From contig JANQEL010000033.1 of the NCBI GenBank assembly GCA_028278345.1, positions 1-43,581 on the forward strand: a stretch of 43,581 nt of DNA. The letters are read 5' to 3'. Shown here piece after piece: positions 24,407 through 32,049 of this stretch. This DNA is from Myxococcota bacterium. Its GTDB lineage: Bacteria; Myxococcota_A; UBA9160; UBA4427. A program made the position numbers and the translations under genes. Under the pieces are notes generated by a model. It saw nothing but the letters and a program-made list of their open reading frames with translations. It searched no databases and was not told where the DNA came from. Each line of letters begins with the position of its first letter. Within the stretch, counting starts at the first letter, position 1.

Positions 24407-25049
24407 GCTTGCGCCGACCCATCAGTTTGTAGATCGGCGCGAACTTCTCGAGGGTATCCGTCGGGAGCGGCACGACGTCGCCCAGCACCTTTGCGCCCCA
24501 GACGATCTGCGCCGTGCGCTCGACGAGCAACGAGACCTTCAGCACGTCGGCCGGATCCTTGCCCACCGCGAGCAGCCCGTGGTTGGCGATCAGGACGGCG
24601 GCGCGATCGGCGAGATGGCGCGCCGCCTCTTCACCGAGTTCGTCCGAGCCCGTGAGTCGGTAGTCGGTCACGCCGACGTCGCCCCCGACGAACACGTCGA
24701 ACTCCTCGATCACGCACGGAATCGGGCGGTGCGTGATCGCGAACATCGTGCAGAACATCGCGTGGGAGTGCATCACGGCGCCGATGTCCGCGTGCTCGCG
24801 AAGGCAGGTGAGGTGAAGCGCCTTTTCCGTCGTCGGCGGGCGGGTGCCCGAAACGACTTCGCCCTCGGGCGTGCACACCACCAGGTCGTCGAGGGTCATC
24901 GTCGGGTACTCGACGGACGAAGGCGTGAGGACCACGTTGCCGTCGGGTAGCCGCGCCGAGACGTTGCCCGAGGTGCCCTCGACGAGTCCCGAAGTGATCA
25001 TCGCCTTCGCGACGTCGAGGGTCGCTTGCATGATTTCGTCGGCGTTCAT
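24393..25049 (-). CDS. class II aldolase/adducin family protein
   Basis: A 218-residue member of the class II aldolase family (L-fuculose-phosphate aldolase, ribulose-phosphate 4-epimerase, adducin head). Zinc ligands are visible as His94 and His96 (AVMHSHAMF) and His157 (ANHGLL), with Glu75 as candidate catalytic acid in TTEKALHL. SGNVSARL is the phosphate-binding-like loop near the N terminus. ATG 25049 was chosen over the TTG one codon upstream. The last five codons (KPAAR and stop) fall inside the right inverted repeat of the 24242-24406 element, so the native C terminus was probably replaced. The substrate is unknown. Confidence 0.9.
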   Translation of the reverse strand: MNADEIMQATLDVAKAMITSGLVEGTSGNVSARLPDGNVVLTPSSVEYPTMTLDDLVVCTPEGEVVSGTRPPTTEKALHLTCLREHADIGAVMHSHAMFCTMFAITHRPIPCVIEEFDVFVGGDVGVTDYRLTGSDELGEEAARHLADRAAVLIANHGLLAVGKDPADVLKVSLLVERTAQIVWGAKVLGDVVPLPTDTLEKFAPIYKLMGRRKPAAR

Positions 25050-25077
25050 CAACGACCCAGAGTCAAAGCGAAAACTG

Positions 25078-25119
25078 CCTTGAGCCCAAACGAAACAGCC
25101 TTGAGCCCAGACAAGACAG
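25078..25119. repeat. 21-bp tandem duplication
   Basis: Two units, 25078-25098 and 25099-25119, share CCTTGAGCCCA and ACAG ends with three or so differences. They lie between tRNA-Asn and the aldolase start, in the aldolase leader. The function is unknown. Confidence 0.6.
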
Positions 25120-25158
25120 CCGCGAAGTCGATGGGACGACCGCGCGGCTGGGAGAAGA

Positions 25159-25234
25159 TGGCTCCCCGGGTAGGACTTGAACCTACGACAGGGCGGTTAA
25201 CAGCCGCCTGCTCTACCAACTGAGCTACCGGGGA
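25159..25234 (-). tRNA. tRNA-Asn (GTT)
   Basis: Read on the minus strand it folds into a full cloverleaf: acceptor TCCCCGG/CCGGGGA, D arm GCTCAGTTGGTAGAGC, anticodon stem GGCGG/CCGCC with loop CTGTTAA, and T arm with GGTTCAAGTCC. Anticodon GTT gives Asn, and the discriminator is G as expected. The CCA end is encoded at 25161-25159. Confidence 0.97.
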
Positions 25235-25297
25235 ATGAAAAAAGGCCGCGGAAGCTTATCGGGGGCGGCCGGAAAATCAATGCGCCTGGCAAAGCGC

Positions 25298-25777
25298 TCA
25301 GGCCGGGATATCGACCTCGAGCACCTCGAAGACGCGCGTGCCCTTGGGCACCCGAACCGTCACTTCGTCGTCGACTTCCTTGCCCATCAACGCGCGGGCC
25401 ACGGGCGAGGTCACCGAAAGCAAGCCGCTGCTCGCATCGGCTTCGTCCTCGCCCACGATCGTGTACTGCACCTCTTCGCCGGTCTCGACATCCGAGAGCA
25501 CGACCTTCATGCCGAAGCGCACGCGCCCCTCTTCCTCGGAGTTGGGTTCGATCACCTGGGCCCGGGCGATGCGGTCTTCGACGTACTCGATCCGTCCGTT
25601 GAGCTGGCCCTGTTTCTCCTTGGCCGCGTGGTATTCCGCGTTCTCGGAGAGATCGCCGTGCTCCCGGGCGACTTCGATGTCGCGCACGTTGGCGGGGCGA
25701 TCGACGGTCTTCAGGCGGTTGAGCTCCTCTTTGAGGGCTTCGAAGCCGCGGGGCGTCATCGGGACTTTGTCGTTCAT
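25298..25777 (-). CDS. greA: transcription elongation factor GreA
   Basis: A 159-residue protein of the length and layout of GreA. The N-terminal coiled coil starts MNDKVPMTPRGFEALKEEL and carries the acidic tip region AREHGDLSENAEYHAAKE, whose Asp and Glu enter the RNA polymerase channel to stimulate transcript cleavage. The C-terminal FKBP-like domain ends with TSPVARALMGKEVDDEVTVRVP. It rescues backtracked polymerase. An in-frame ATG at 25873 is much less likely, since GreA begins at 25777 with GAGAAGAA upstream. It precedes tRNA-Asn on the same strand by 63 nt. Confidence 0.96.
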   Translation of the reverse strand: MNDKVPMTPRGFEALKEELNRLKTVDRPANVRDIEVAREHGDLSENAEYHAAKEKQGQLNGRIEYVEDRIARAQVIEPNSEEEGRVRFGMKVVLSDVETGEEVQYTIVGEDEADASSGLLSVTSPVARALMGKEVDDEVTVRVPKGTRVFEVLEVDIPA

Positions 25778-26117
25778 GGCGGGTTCTTCTCGACGGGTTC
25801 GGCCGGCATCGGCGGCTCGCTGGGCATGCGAGCGGTTGGCAGTCCTGAAACCATCGGCAACCGGCAGCTTCATCCTGAACGCCGCGTCGCGGTTGCCGAA
25901 GTGTCTATTGCTCCGGTCTCGTCCGTTCAGCGGTCCAGCCCGGGGGGTGCCGACCTTGGTGCGGCACGCGATCCGCTAAGGTCGCGCCGCCGCCACAGAC
26001 GAGAAACGGCGGCTGCGCTCCCGAAGGCCCGGTGCGGGGTCTGGATGCGGGATCGCCATCCGCCGAACAGACGAAAATTAACTTCCCACCGGGGAAGGGT
26101 CAACGAGAGCAGCCAAG
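25778..26117. other. divergent intergenic region greA / CPBP
   Basis: 340 nt without a gene, holding the promoters of greA (minus) and the CPBP protease (plus). I see no strong consensus -35/-10, riboswitch or operator. A TTAACTTCCCACCGGGGAAGGG stretch just before the CPBP gene can form a short TTCCC/GGGAA hairpin. Confidence 0.4.
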
Positions 26118-26792
26118 GTGACGGAATCCGATCGAGAAGAGGGGGGACAACGCCCCGATTCGCCGCAGGACCCGCCCCGCGACCCGCTCGCGGACCCGCC
26201 GGGCCCGAATTTCGTCCGCTCGGGGCTGCTCTTCTACGGAGCCCTGGCGATCGCAGCAGTGATCTGGCGCGCCGGCTTCTACGACGAGCGCATCTTCCTG
26301 GCCCCCGGCACCGATCCCGCGGCCCCCATCGATTGGGTGCGCGACGTGGGGCTGGGGCTGGTCGTGGGGCTCGTGATCGTCGTGCTCTCGAACCTCGCGA
26401 CGCGTTTCACCGAGTGGGGCGAGAGGCTCGCACGCTCGATGGCGGAGGCCCTGGGCCCGCTTACGGTGCCCGACGCGGTGCTGCTCGCCTGCGCGAGCGG
26501 GCTCGCCGAGGAGATGTTCTTTCGCGGCGCCCTGCAGCCGCGCGCAGGCTTCGTCGTGGCGAGCCTGCTCTTCGGCCTGATCCACTTCGTGCCGCGCCGC
26601 GAGTTCTACCCCTGGACGGCCTTCGCGGTGGCGGTGGGCTTCGTCTTCGGCTGGCTCTTCATCGCCACCGGCAACCTCGTCGCACCGATCGTGGCGCACA
26701 CGCTGGTGAACGGCATCAACCTGCCGCTGCTGGTCCGGCTATATGGACCCGACGCGAGCGGCGAGACGCCGCACCAACCGAAGCCTGAGTAG
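26118..26792 (+). CDS. CPBP family intramembrane metalloprotease
   Basis: A 224-residue membrane protein with about six hydrophobic segments and the CPBP (Abi/CAAX protease-like) motifs: Glu131-Glu132 and Arg136 in AEEMFFRGAL, His156 in FGLIHF, and a third motif AHTLVNGIN near the C terminus. These residues coordinate a metal within the membrane. Bacterial members are linked to prenyl-protein-like processing, bacteriocin self-immunity or unknown duties. GTG 26118 is preceded by an AGCCAAG site. It diverges from greA and converges on the Rid gene, 30 nt away. Confidence 0.9.
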   Translation: MTESDREEGGQRPDSPQDPPRDPLADPPGPNFVRSGLLFYGALAIAAVIWRAGFYDERIFLAPGTDPAAPIDWVRDVGLGLVVGLVIVVLSNLATRFTEWGERLARSMAEALGPLTVPDAVLLACASGLAEEMFFRGALQPRAGFVVASLLFGLIHFVPRREFYPWTAFAVAVGFVFGWLFIATGNLVAPIVAHTLVNGINLPLLVRLYGPDASGETPHQPKPE

Positions 26793-26822
26793 AGCCGCCT
26801 CTCATTCGGTTGCAGCGAGCGC

Positions 26823-27218
26823 TCAGTCGCAGCGGGCGATGGCGTCGACTTCGACCTGGGCCCCGAGCGGCAGCGCGGCGACCTGGACGGTGGCGCGCGC
26901 CGGGGTCGGATCGCTCGCGAAGTACTCGCCGTACACGGCGTTCACGCGCGGGAAGAGCGAGAGGTCGACCAGATAGACGGTCGTCTTCAACACCCGGTCG
27001 AGGCCCGAGCCACCGGCTTCGAGAACGGCGCGCAGGTTGTCGAGAACCTGTCGCGTCTGGGCCTCGATCTCGCCCTGCACGATCTCCCCCTTGGAGGGAT
27101 CGATCGGAATCTGCCCCGAAGCGAACAACAGCCCGTCGCTGCGAATCGCCTGGGAGTAGGGCCCGACGGGGTCGGGGGCGTTCTCGGTACGTACTTCTTC
27201 GCGATCCGTCTTCGACAT
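26823..27218 (-). CDS. Rid family (RidA/YjgF/UK114) deaminase
   Basis: A 131-residue protein with the Rid signature. The N-terminal PVGPYSQAI is followed by GLLFASGQIPID, the arginine-containing ARATVQVAALPLGAQVEVDAIA segment (the Arg binds the imine/enamine carboxylate) and a standard chorismate-mutase-like fold length. RidA proteins hydrolyse reactive 2-aminoacrylate and related enamines released by PLP enzymes. ATG 27218 gives the family start; ATG 27230 adds four residues. It lies alone on the minus strand, after the small acidic gene at 27252-27506. Confidence 0.94.
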   Translation of the reverse strand: MSKTDREEVRTENAPDPVGPYSQAIRSDGLLFASGQIPIDPSKGEIVQGEIEAQTRQVLDNLRAVLEAGGSGLDRVLKTTVYLVDLSLFPRVNAVYGEYFASDPTPARATVQVAALPLGAQVEVDAIARCD

Positions 27219-27251
27219 GCGCGCGAGCATATCACGCTGCGCGCGCAGGCC

Positions 27252-27506
27252 TCAGCCGTGTTGCGGCGGATCGGGATTGAGGCGTTCTTCGAGGACGCGC
27301 AGCAGGTATCCGATCAACATCAGATTCGCGAGGCGCTTGCGCGCGGCGTCGCCGATCTCGGCGGCTTCGCCGAATTCGTTCGCGTACTCGTTGAAGAACT
27401 CGAGTCGTTCGAACGGGACATTCTTGATCAGCACTTCGTTGATCTGGTCGACTTCGAGGTCGTCGAAGACCTCGACGAAATCCCAGGCCATTTCTTCGAA
27501 CGTCAT
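27252..27506 (-). CDS. small acidic hypothetical protein
   Basis: I do not recognise this 84-residue protein. It is acidic and predicted mostly helical, beginning MTFEEMAWDFVEVFDDLEVD, with a hydrophobic stretch LMLIGYLLRVLEERL near the C terminus. No metal or catalytic motif stands out. Its composition is clearly protein-like, unlike the arginine/serine-rich read-through upstream, which is why ATG 27506 was chosen. It lies 33 nt upstream of the Rid gene on the same strand, so the two may be co-transcribed. It could be an adaptor or a conserved lineage protein. Confidence 0.65.
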   Translation of the reverse strand: MTFEEMAWDFVEVFDDLEVDQINEVLIKNVPFERLEFFNEYANEFGEAAEIGDAARKRLANLMLIGYLLRVLEERLNPDPPQHG

Positions 27507-28172
27507 GAGCTTGTTTGACCTATCTGGTGACCCGCTTCCAGCTTTCTCTTCGAGACTCTTTGTCGAGACTTCTCTGGGGGCGGGGGCGATCAACACTGTG
27601 CGGTGTTCATCGTGGATTCGATTCAATGTGGAGCGTTCGCGGCTTTTGAACCTTGCGGAATTCGTCGAACCGGATTTTCGTGCTGTTGTCTTGCCATGCG
27701 AGAGACGCCGTGAATCGATCGAATTCGAGGGTTTCACGCTGCCTCGGTTGCGATCATCCTCGCATCGTGAAATTCGGGTGTCAACGGAATGAAGTGTGCG
27801 CTTGCTACGCAAACCAACGGTTTGAAAAAGCGCATGCTCGTTGCGAGTCATTGCCTTTGCGTTGCGTAGTCTCTGGGACGATTCGTTCGTTGCAACGCGC
27901 TTGGTGAACGATTCCGTGGTGCAAGCTCGTGAGTTGCCGGTTGCTTGCCGTGCCGGATGCGTGTCACGACTCGACCTGGTGTTGCGGGTTCGAGGTCGGG
28001 GCCGGTCGAACCGGACGTGAATCACGGATGGATGTCTCGATGTACCCATTGCTGCGCGCGCGAGAAAAACGCTGCCCGCATGGGAGATGCGCAGCAATCC
28101 AACGTCGATCGGGACCCGACGGGGTCGATCTCCGCGGGTGGTGGCTTCGGGAAGGCGGAGATAGAGAGGAGA
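27507..28172. other. long low-GC intergenic region with inverted repeats
   Basis: About 670 nt without a credible gene between the small acidic gene and tRNA-Pro. GC in three 60-nt samples is 50-55%, against about 72% in a sample of rpe. A minus-strand open frame runs through it but reads as low-complexity Arg/Ser/Thr sequence. Inverted repeats include CTACGCAA (27805-27812) / TTGCGTAG (27862-27869), enclosing AAACC-AAC-GGTTT, and ATCTCCGC/GCGGAGAT near 28128-28163. A leader or small RNA is possible; I do not recognise 4.5S, 6S, tmRNA or RNase P motifs. Confidence 0.5.
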
Positions 28173-28249
<77 letters not shown>

Positions 28250-28296
28250 ACTGGCGGCGGAGTATGACGCCTTCTGGGCCCCGCGCTAGTCCGCCT

Positions 28297-29022
28297 TCAG
28301 CTCAGTGTTTCCTGCGCCTGGGCGGCGCGTTCGCGCAGTTCGCGGATGGCTTCGGCATAGTCGTCCCGGGCGAAGACCGCCGTGCCCGCAACGAAGCAGT
28401 TGGCCCCGGCGGCGCGTGCGTGACCGATCGTGCCGGGCGTGATCCCGCCGTCGACCTGCAGGTCGATCTCGCGGTCCTGGGCGTCGATCCAGCGGCGCAC
28501 CGTGGCGATCTTCTCCTTCATCGAGGCGATGTACTTCTGGCCGCCGAAGCCCGGGTTGACCGTCATGATCAGCACCTGGTCGACGTCGCCGATCACGTAC
28601 TCGAGGGCGGTCGCGGGGGTGGCCGGGTTGACCACCACGCACGCCCTGGCCCCCGCTTCGCGAATCTGCGCCACGCTGCGGTGCAGGTTGGGACAGGTCT
28701 CGACGTGGACGCCCACGCGATCGGCTCCGGCTTTGACGAAGTCGCCGACGTAGCGCTCGGGTTGTTCGATCATCAGGTGCACGTCGACGGGCAGGGTGGT
28801 CGCGCGGCGCACGGCCTCGGTGACGAAGGGGCCGATTGTGATGTTCGGGACGAAGTGGCCGTCCATCACATCGACGTGGATCCAGTCGGCGCCCGCGGCC
28901 TCGACGGCTTTCACTTCGGCCGCGAGTGCCCCGATGTCGGCGGCGAGGATGGAAGGGGCGATCAGGATCGAATCGTTTGCGCTCTTCTGGCTCTGGGCAC
29001 TTTCTTCGCTCTGGGCAGTCAT
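28297..29022 (-). CDS. rpe: ribulose-phosphate 3-epimerase
   Basis: A 241-residue TIM-barrel enzyme interconverting ribulose-5-phosphate and xylulose-5-phosphate in the pentose phosphate pathway. The motifs are clear: APSILAADIGAL with the catalytic-region Ser, HVDVMDGHFVPNITIG (metal-binding His and Asp), VDVHLMIEQPE, MTVNPGFGGQKYI (phosphate loop) and LQVDGGI (second catalytic Asp). It has a longer hydrophilic N-terminal tail of about 18 residues than usual. The ATG overlaps the rsmB stop as ATGA, indicating translational coupling. Confidence 0.96.
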   Translation of the reverse strand: MTAQSEESAQSQKSANDSILIAPSILAADIGALAAEVKAVEAAGADWIHVDVMDGHFVPNITIGPFVTEAVRRATTLPVDVHLMIEQPERYVGDFVKAGADRVGVHVETCPNLHRSVAQIREAGARACVVVNPATPATALEYVIGDVDQVLIMTVNPGFGGQKYIASMKEKIATVRRWIDAQDREIDLQVDGGITPGTIGHARAAGANCFVAGTAVFARDDYAEAIRELRERAAQAQETLS

Positions 29023-30509
29023 TCGATGCGCTCCAGGCGCGCGGCAAAGAAGCCGTCGCTGCCGTGTTCGTGTGGGGTCAGGTTGAGAGTGCCCTGGTCG
29101 CTCGCCAGTTCTCGCAGACGCTCGGGAAGGTCGGCCTTTTCGACGCGTCGGAAGTTGGGGTTGGTTTCGAGGAAACGCACGATCTGTTCTTCGTTCTCTT
29201 CAGGCAGCACCGTGCAGGTACTGTAAACGAGGCTTCCGCCGCGCCTCAATACGCTGGCCGCGCGAAGCAGCAGGGTGTGCTGGATCTCTGCCAATCGATC
29301 GGGATCCTCGGCGTCGACCCGCCAGCGCGCGTCGGGGTTGCGGCGCAGGGAGCCCAGGCCCGAGCACGGCGCGTCGACCAGGATGCGGTCGAAGCGCGGC
29401 AGGCTGCCGTCGTCGTTCATGCCCGGCACGCTGAGGTCGCCCAACGGCAGGGTGGCGTCGCGCTGCAACAGGTGAACGCCTTCGAGGCCGAGGCGCCGCA
29501 CCGCCTGGCTCACCAACTTGAGGCGGCGGCCATTGCGATCGAGGGCGAGCACACCGCCCTTCGCCCCGTCGTCGGCCATCAGGCGTTCGGCGATGCCGGT
29601 GGTCTTGCTCCCGGGCGCGGCGCAGGTGTCGAGCACCCAGTCGCCGGGTTGGGGATCGAGAAATTCGACCACCAGCTGGGAGGCTTCGTCCTGCACGCTG
29701 TAGTCGCCTTCGCGGAAGGCGGGGTCGCGACCGAGGTCGCCGACGTGTCCGAGGTGGATGGCGTCCTCGCCGAGTTCACCCGCGCGCGCCTTGGGATGCC
29801 GCTCGCGCAGCTTCGCGAGCAGGGTGTCGCGATCGCAGCGGGTACGGTTCGCGCGCACCGTGATGGGAGGCGGCTGGTTGCACGCCACGGCGAAGCGCGC
29901 GGCTTCTTCGGGCCCGTAGATCTCGATCAGGCGTCGTGCGATCCACGGAGGCATCGAAAGTGCGTGGACGAGGTGGGCTTCGGCGTCGTCGTCGAGGCGC
30001 GGTGGCACGATGGTCGTCCACTCGCGCGAGAGGCGGCGCAGCACGGCGTTGACCAGCCCCGTCGCGCGGTGGTTCCCGACGGCGTGGGTGCAGCGCACCG
30101 CTTGATCGACCGCGGCACTCGGCGGAATGCGATCGCTGAACATCAGCTGGTACGCGCCGAGGCGCAGGATCGTCGCGACCAGGGGGTCGAGGGTCGCGAG
30201 TTCCTGGTTGAGCACATGGGAGAGGAAGTAGTCGAGGCGGCCGCGCCAGCGAAGCGTGCCGTAGACGAGCTCGGTCGTGAGCGCGCGGTCTACGCCCGAG
30301 AGCGGACTGCGGGCCAGGGATTGATGGAGCGCGATGTCCGCGTAGGCCTGGCTGCGCTCGACCCGCTCGAGCACCCGCGTCGCGAGCAGGCGCGTGAGGG
30401 TCGGCGCATCGGCGCGCTCGCTTCCCTCTCCCCCGCGCGACGACGGGCGCCCGCGACCCTGACGCGAACGACGTCCGCCGCGCCCGCCGTCTCCCTTGGA
30501 GTCAGCCAT
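29019..30509 (-). CDS. rsmB: 16S rRNA (cytosine-967 C5)-methyltransferase RsmB
   Basis: A 496-residue RsmB-type enzyme. A basic N-terminal tail (RGGRRSRQGRGRPSS) is followed by a NusB-like RNA-binding domain (about residues 45-185) and an AdoMet methyltransferase domain with DTCAAPGSKT, LVDAPCSGLG (one catalytic cysteine) and VYSTCTVLPEENE (the other). It makes m5C967 in 16S rRNA. ATG 30509 overlaps the fmt stop by 8 nt; further upstream starts read inside fmt. The 45-residue basic tail is longer than in the E. coli enzyme. The fmt-rsmB pairing is a common bacterial gene order. Confidence 0.95.
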   Translation of the reverse strand: MADSKGDGGRGGRRSRQGRGRPSSRGGEGSERADAPTLTRLLATRVLERVERSQAYADIALHQSLARSPLSGVDRALTTELVYGTLRWRGRLDYFLSHVLNQELATLDPLVATILRLGAYQLMFSDRIPPSAAVDQAVRCTHAVGNHRATGLVNAVLRRLSREWTTIVPPRLDDDAEAHLVHALSMPPWIARRLIEIYGPEEAARFAVACNQPPPITVRANRTRCDRDTLLAKLRERHPKARAGELGEDAIHLGHVGDLGRDPAFREGDYSVQDEASQLVVEFLDPQPGDWVLDTCAAPGSKTTGIAERLMADDGAKGGVLALDRNGRRLKLVSQAVRRLGLEGVHLLQRDATLPLGDLSVPGMNDDGSLPRFDRILVDAPCSGLGSLRRNPDARWRVDAEDPDRLAEIQHTLLLRAASVLRRGGSLVYSTCTVLPEENEEQIVRFLETNPNFRRVEKADLPERLRELASDQGTLNLTPHEHGSDGFFAARLERIE

Positions 30510-31446
30510 CAGCGGAGTCCTCGCCGAGCACACAGCCGTCGGGGATCTCGCGCCCCCGGAGATAGGCATCGAGGTCCATCGCCTTGCCACCTGCGCGTTG
30601 CAGGCGATCGACGACGAGCCAACCCTCGCCGGTGGCCACGCGCAGCTGGCTTCGCCCGTCGCATTCGACCGTGCCGGGGGCGAGCGAGTGGCTCGCCGGA
30701 TCCACGTGGGCGACCAGGATTCGCAGGGTGTCGTCTTCGACGTGCGTGAAGGCGCCGGGCCTCGGCGCGAAGGCGCGCACCCGGCGGTGGAGCGCGGTCG
30801 CCGATTCCTTCCAATCGATGCGCGCCGTTTCGCGATCGAATTTGCCGGCCTCGGTGGCGGCGCCGTGATCCTGTTCGGTCCACTCGAGCTTCCCGGCGTC
30901 GAATGCCTCGAGGGCCTCGATCAGGGCGTCGGCGGCGACCTGCGAAAGGCGCTCGCCGAGGGCGCCGGCGTCTTCCTGCTCTCCGATCGCGATCTCGTGG
31001 GTGAGGGCCATCGCGCCGGCGTCCATTTCACGTTCGACGCGCATCACGGTGATTCCGGTGGTGGTGTCGCCGGCCAGGATCGCCGCCTGGATCGGCGCGG
31101 CACCGCGGTGTCGCGGGAGCAGGCTCGCATGGGCGTTGATGAGGAAGCCACAGCCCGGCAGCTCGCGGATCTTCTTAGGGATGAACTGACCGAACGCGAC
31201 GACGACACCGATGTCGGCTTCGAAGTCGGCGAGTTCTTCGGCGATCTCGCCCACCCGCTCGGGGCGCAGCAGCGGGATGTCTTCGCGCAAGGCGACCTCG
31301 GCGACAGGCGAGGGAGAGGTCTTGCGGCCGCGCCCGCGCTTGCGATCGGGTTGGCTCACCACGGCCACCACATCGAAGCGACTCGCGACGAGTCGTTCGA
31401 GGCTCGGCACCGCGAGTTCCGGCGTGCCAAAGAACAGGATGCGCAT
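30502..31446 (-). CDS. fmt: methionyl-tRNA formyltransferase
   Basis: A 314-residue enzyme that formylates initiator Met-tRNA using 10-formyl-THF. It starts MRILFFGTPELAVPSLERL, carries the catalytic-loop NAHASLLPRHRGAAPIQ with the conserved Asn and His, GITVMRVEREMDAG, and a C-terminal OB-like domain with VRAFAPRPGAFT. It follows def with a 20-nt gap and overlaps rsmB by 8 nt. The adjacent deformylase removes the formyl group that this enzyme adds, the usual def-fmt pairing. Confidence 0.97.
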   Translation of the reverse strand: MRILFFGTPELAVPSLERLVASRFDVVAVVSQPDRKRGRGRKTSPSPVAEVALREDIPLLRPERVGEIAEELADFEADIGVVVAFGQFIPKKIRELPGCGFLINAHASLLPRHRGAAPIQAAILAGDTTTGITVMRVEREMDAGAMALTHEIAIGEQEDAGALGERLSQVAADALIEALEAFDAGKLEWTEQDHGAATEAGKFDRETARIDWKESATALHRRVRAFAPRPGAFTHVEDDTLRILVAHVDPASHSLAPGTVECDGRSQLRVATGEGWLVVDRLQRAGGKAMDLDAYLRGREIPDGCVLGEDSADG

Positions 31447-31466
31447 CGGCTGGCCCGGTGCCCCGG

Positions 31467-32015
31467 TCAGAGGCGGCTGCCGCGGGTGTCGACGACTTCT
31501 TCGGCTTCGAGGGCGAGCTGCTTCTTGCGGCGCTTCACGTAGAGGTTGCGCTTCAGGCGGCTGATGCGATCGATGAACAGGATGCCGTCGAGATGATCGA
31601 TCTCGTGTTGGAAGCAGACGGCCTGCAGCCCTTCGGCGCGAATCTCGAGGGGGTTGCCGTCGAGGTCGCTCCCGCGGATCACGATGCGTTCGGCGCGCGT
31701 CACATCGGCGGTGAAGTCGGGCACCGAAAGACAGCCTTCTTCCCAGACGATCTTGCCCTCGGGCTCGCTGAGCTCGGGGTTGACCATCACGATCGGGTTC
31801 TTCCCCTGGCCGTCTTCGCCCCACTCGGTGTCGACGACGATCAGGCGCAGGTCGACGCCCACCTGGGGTGCGGCGAGGCCGATGCCCGGCTCGTCGTACA
31901 TCACCTCGCACATGTTGGCGGCCAGCTCGCGGATCTCGTCGTCGACCGTGTCGATCTTGCGCGACACGCGCTTGAGTCGCGGATCGGGAAACTGAAGGAC
32001 TTCGAGCAGTGCCAT
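31467..32015 (-). CDS. def: peptide deformylase
   Basis: A 182-residue type I-like deformylase. All three active-site motifs are present: GIGLAAPQVG (residues 44-53), EEGCLSVP (the cysteine ligand) and QHEIDHLDG (both histidine ligands and the catalytic glutamate). The enzyme removes the N-formyl group from new proteins. The tail after residue 165 is a charged helix with KRRKKQLALEAEE. It lies 34 nt downstream of priA and just upstream of fmt, in the same transcription direction. Confidence 0.98.
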   Translation of the reverse strand: MALLEVLQFPDPRLKRVSRKIDTVDDEIRELAANMCEVMYDEPGIGLAAPQVGVDLRLIVVDTEWGEDGQGKNPIVMVNPELSEPEGKIVWEEGCLSVPDFTADVTRAERIVIRGSDLDGNPLEIRAEGLQAVCFQHEIDHLDGILFIDRISRLKRNLYVKRRKKQLALEAEEVVDTRGSRL

Positions 32016-32049
32016 GGTGTCGGTGGAAAACCCCTTGAATCGCGCGGCT

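Noticed and set aside
27252..28097. 281-codon minus-strand frame extending upstream from the small acidic protein
   Set aside because: The part before 27506 is Arg/Ser/Thr-rich with lower GC and no domain pattern. The protein-like part starts at ATG 27506.
27507..28172. tmRNA, RNase P RNA, 4.5S RNA or 6S RNA in the low-GC gap
   Set aside because: None of the conserved core sequences I know for these RNAs is visible on either strand.
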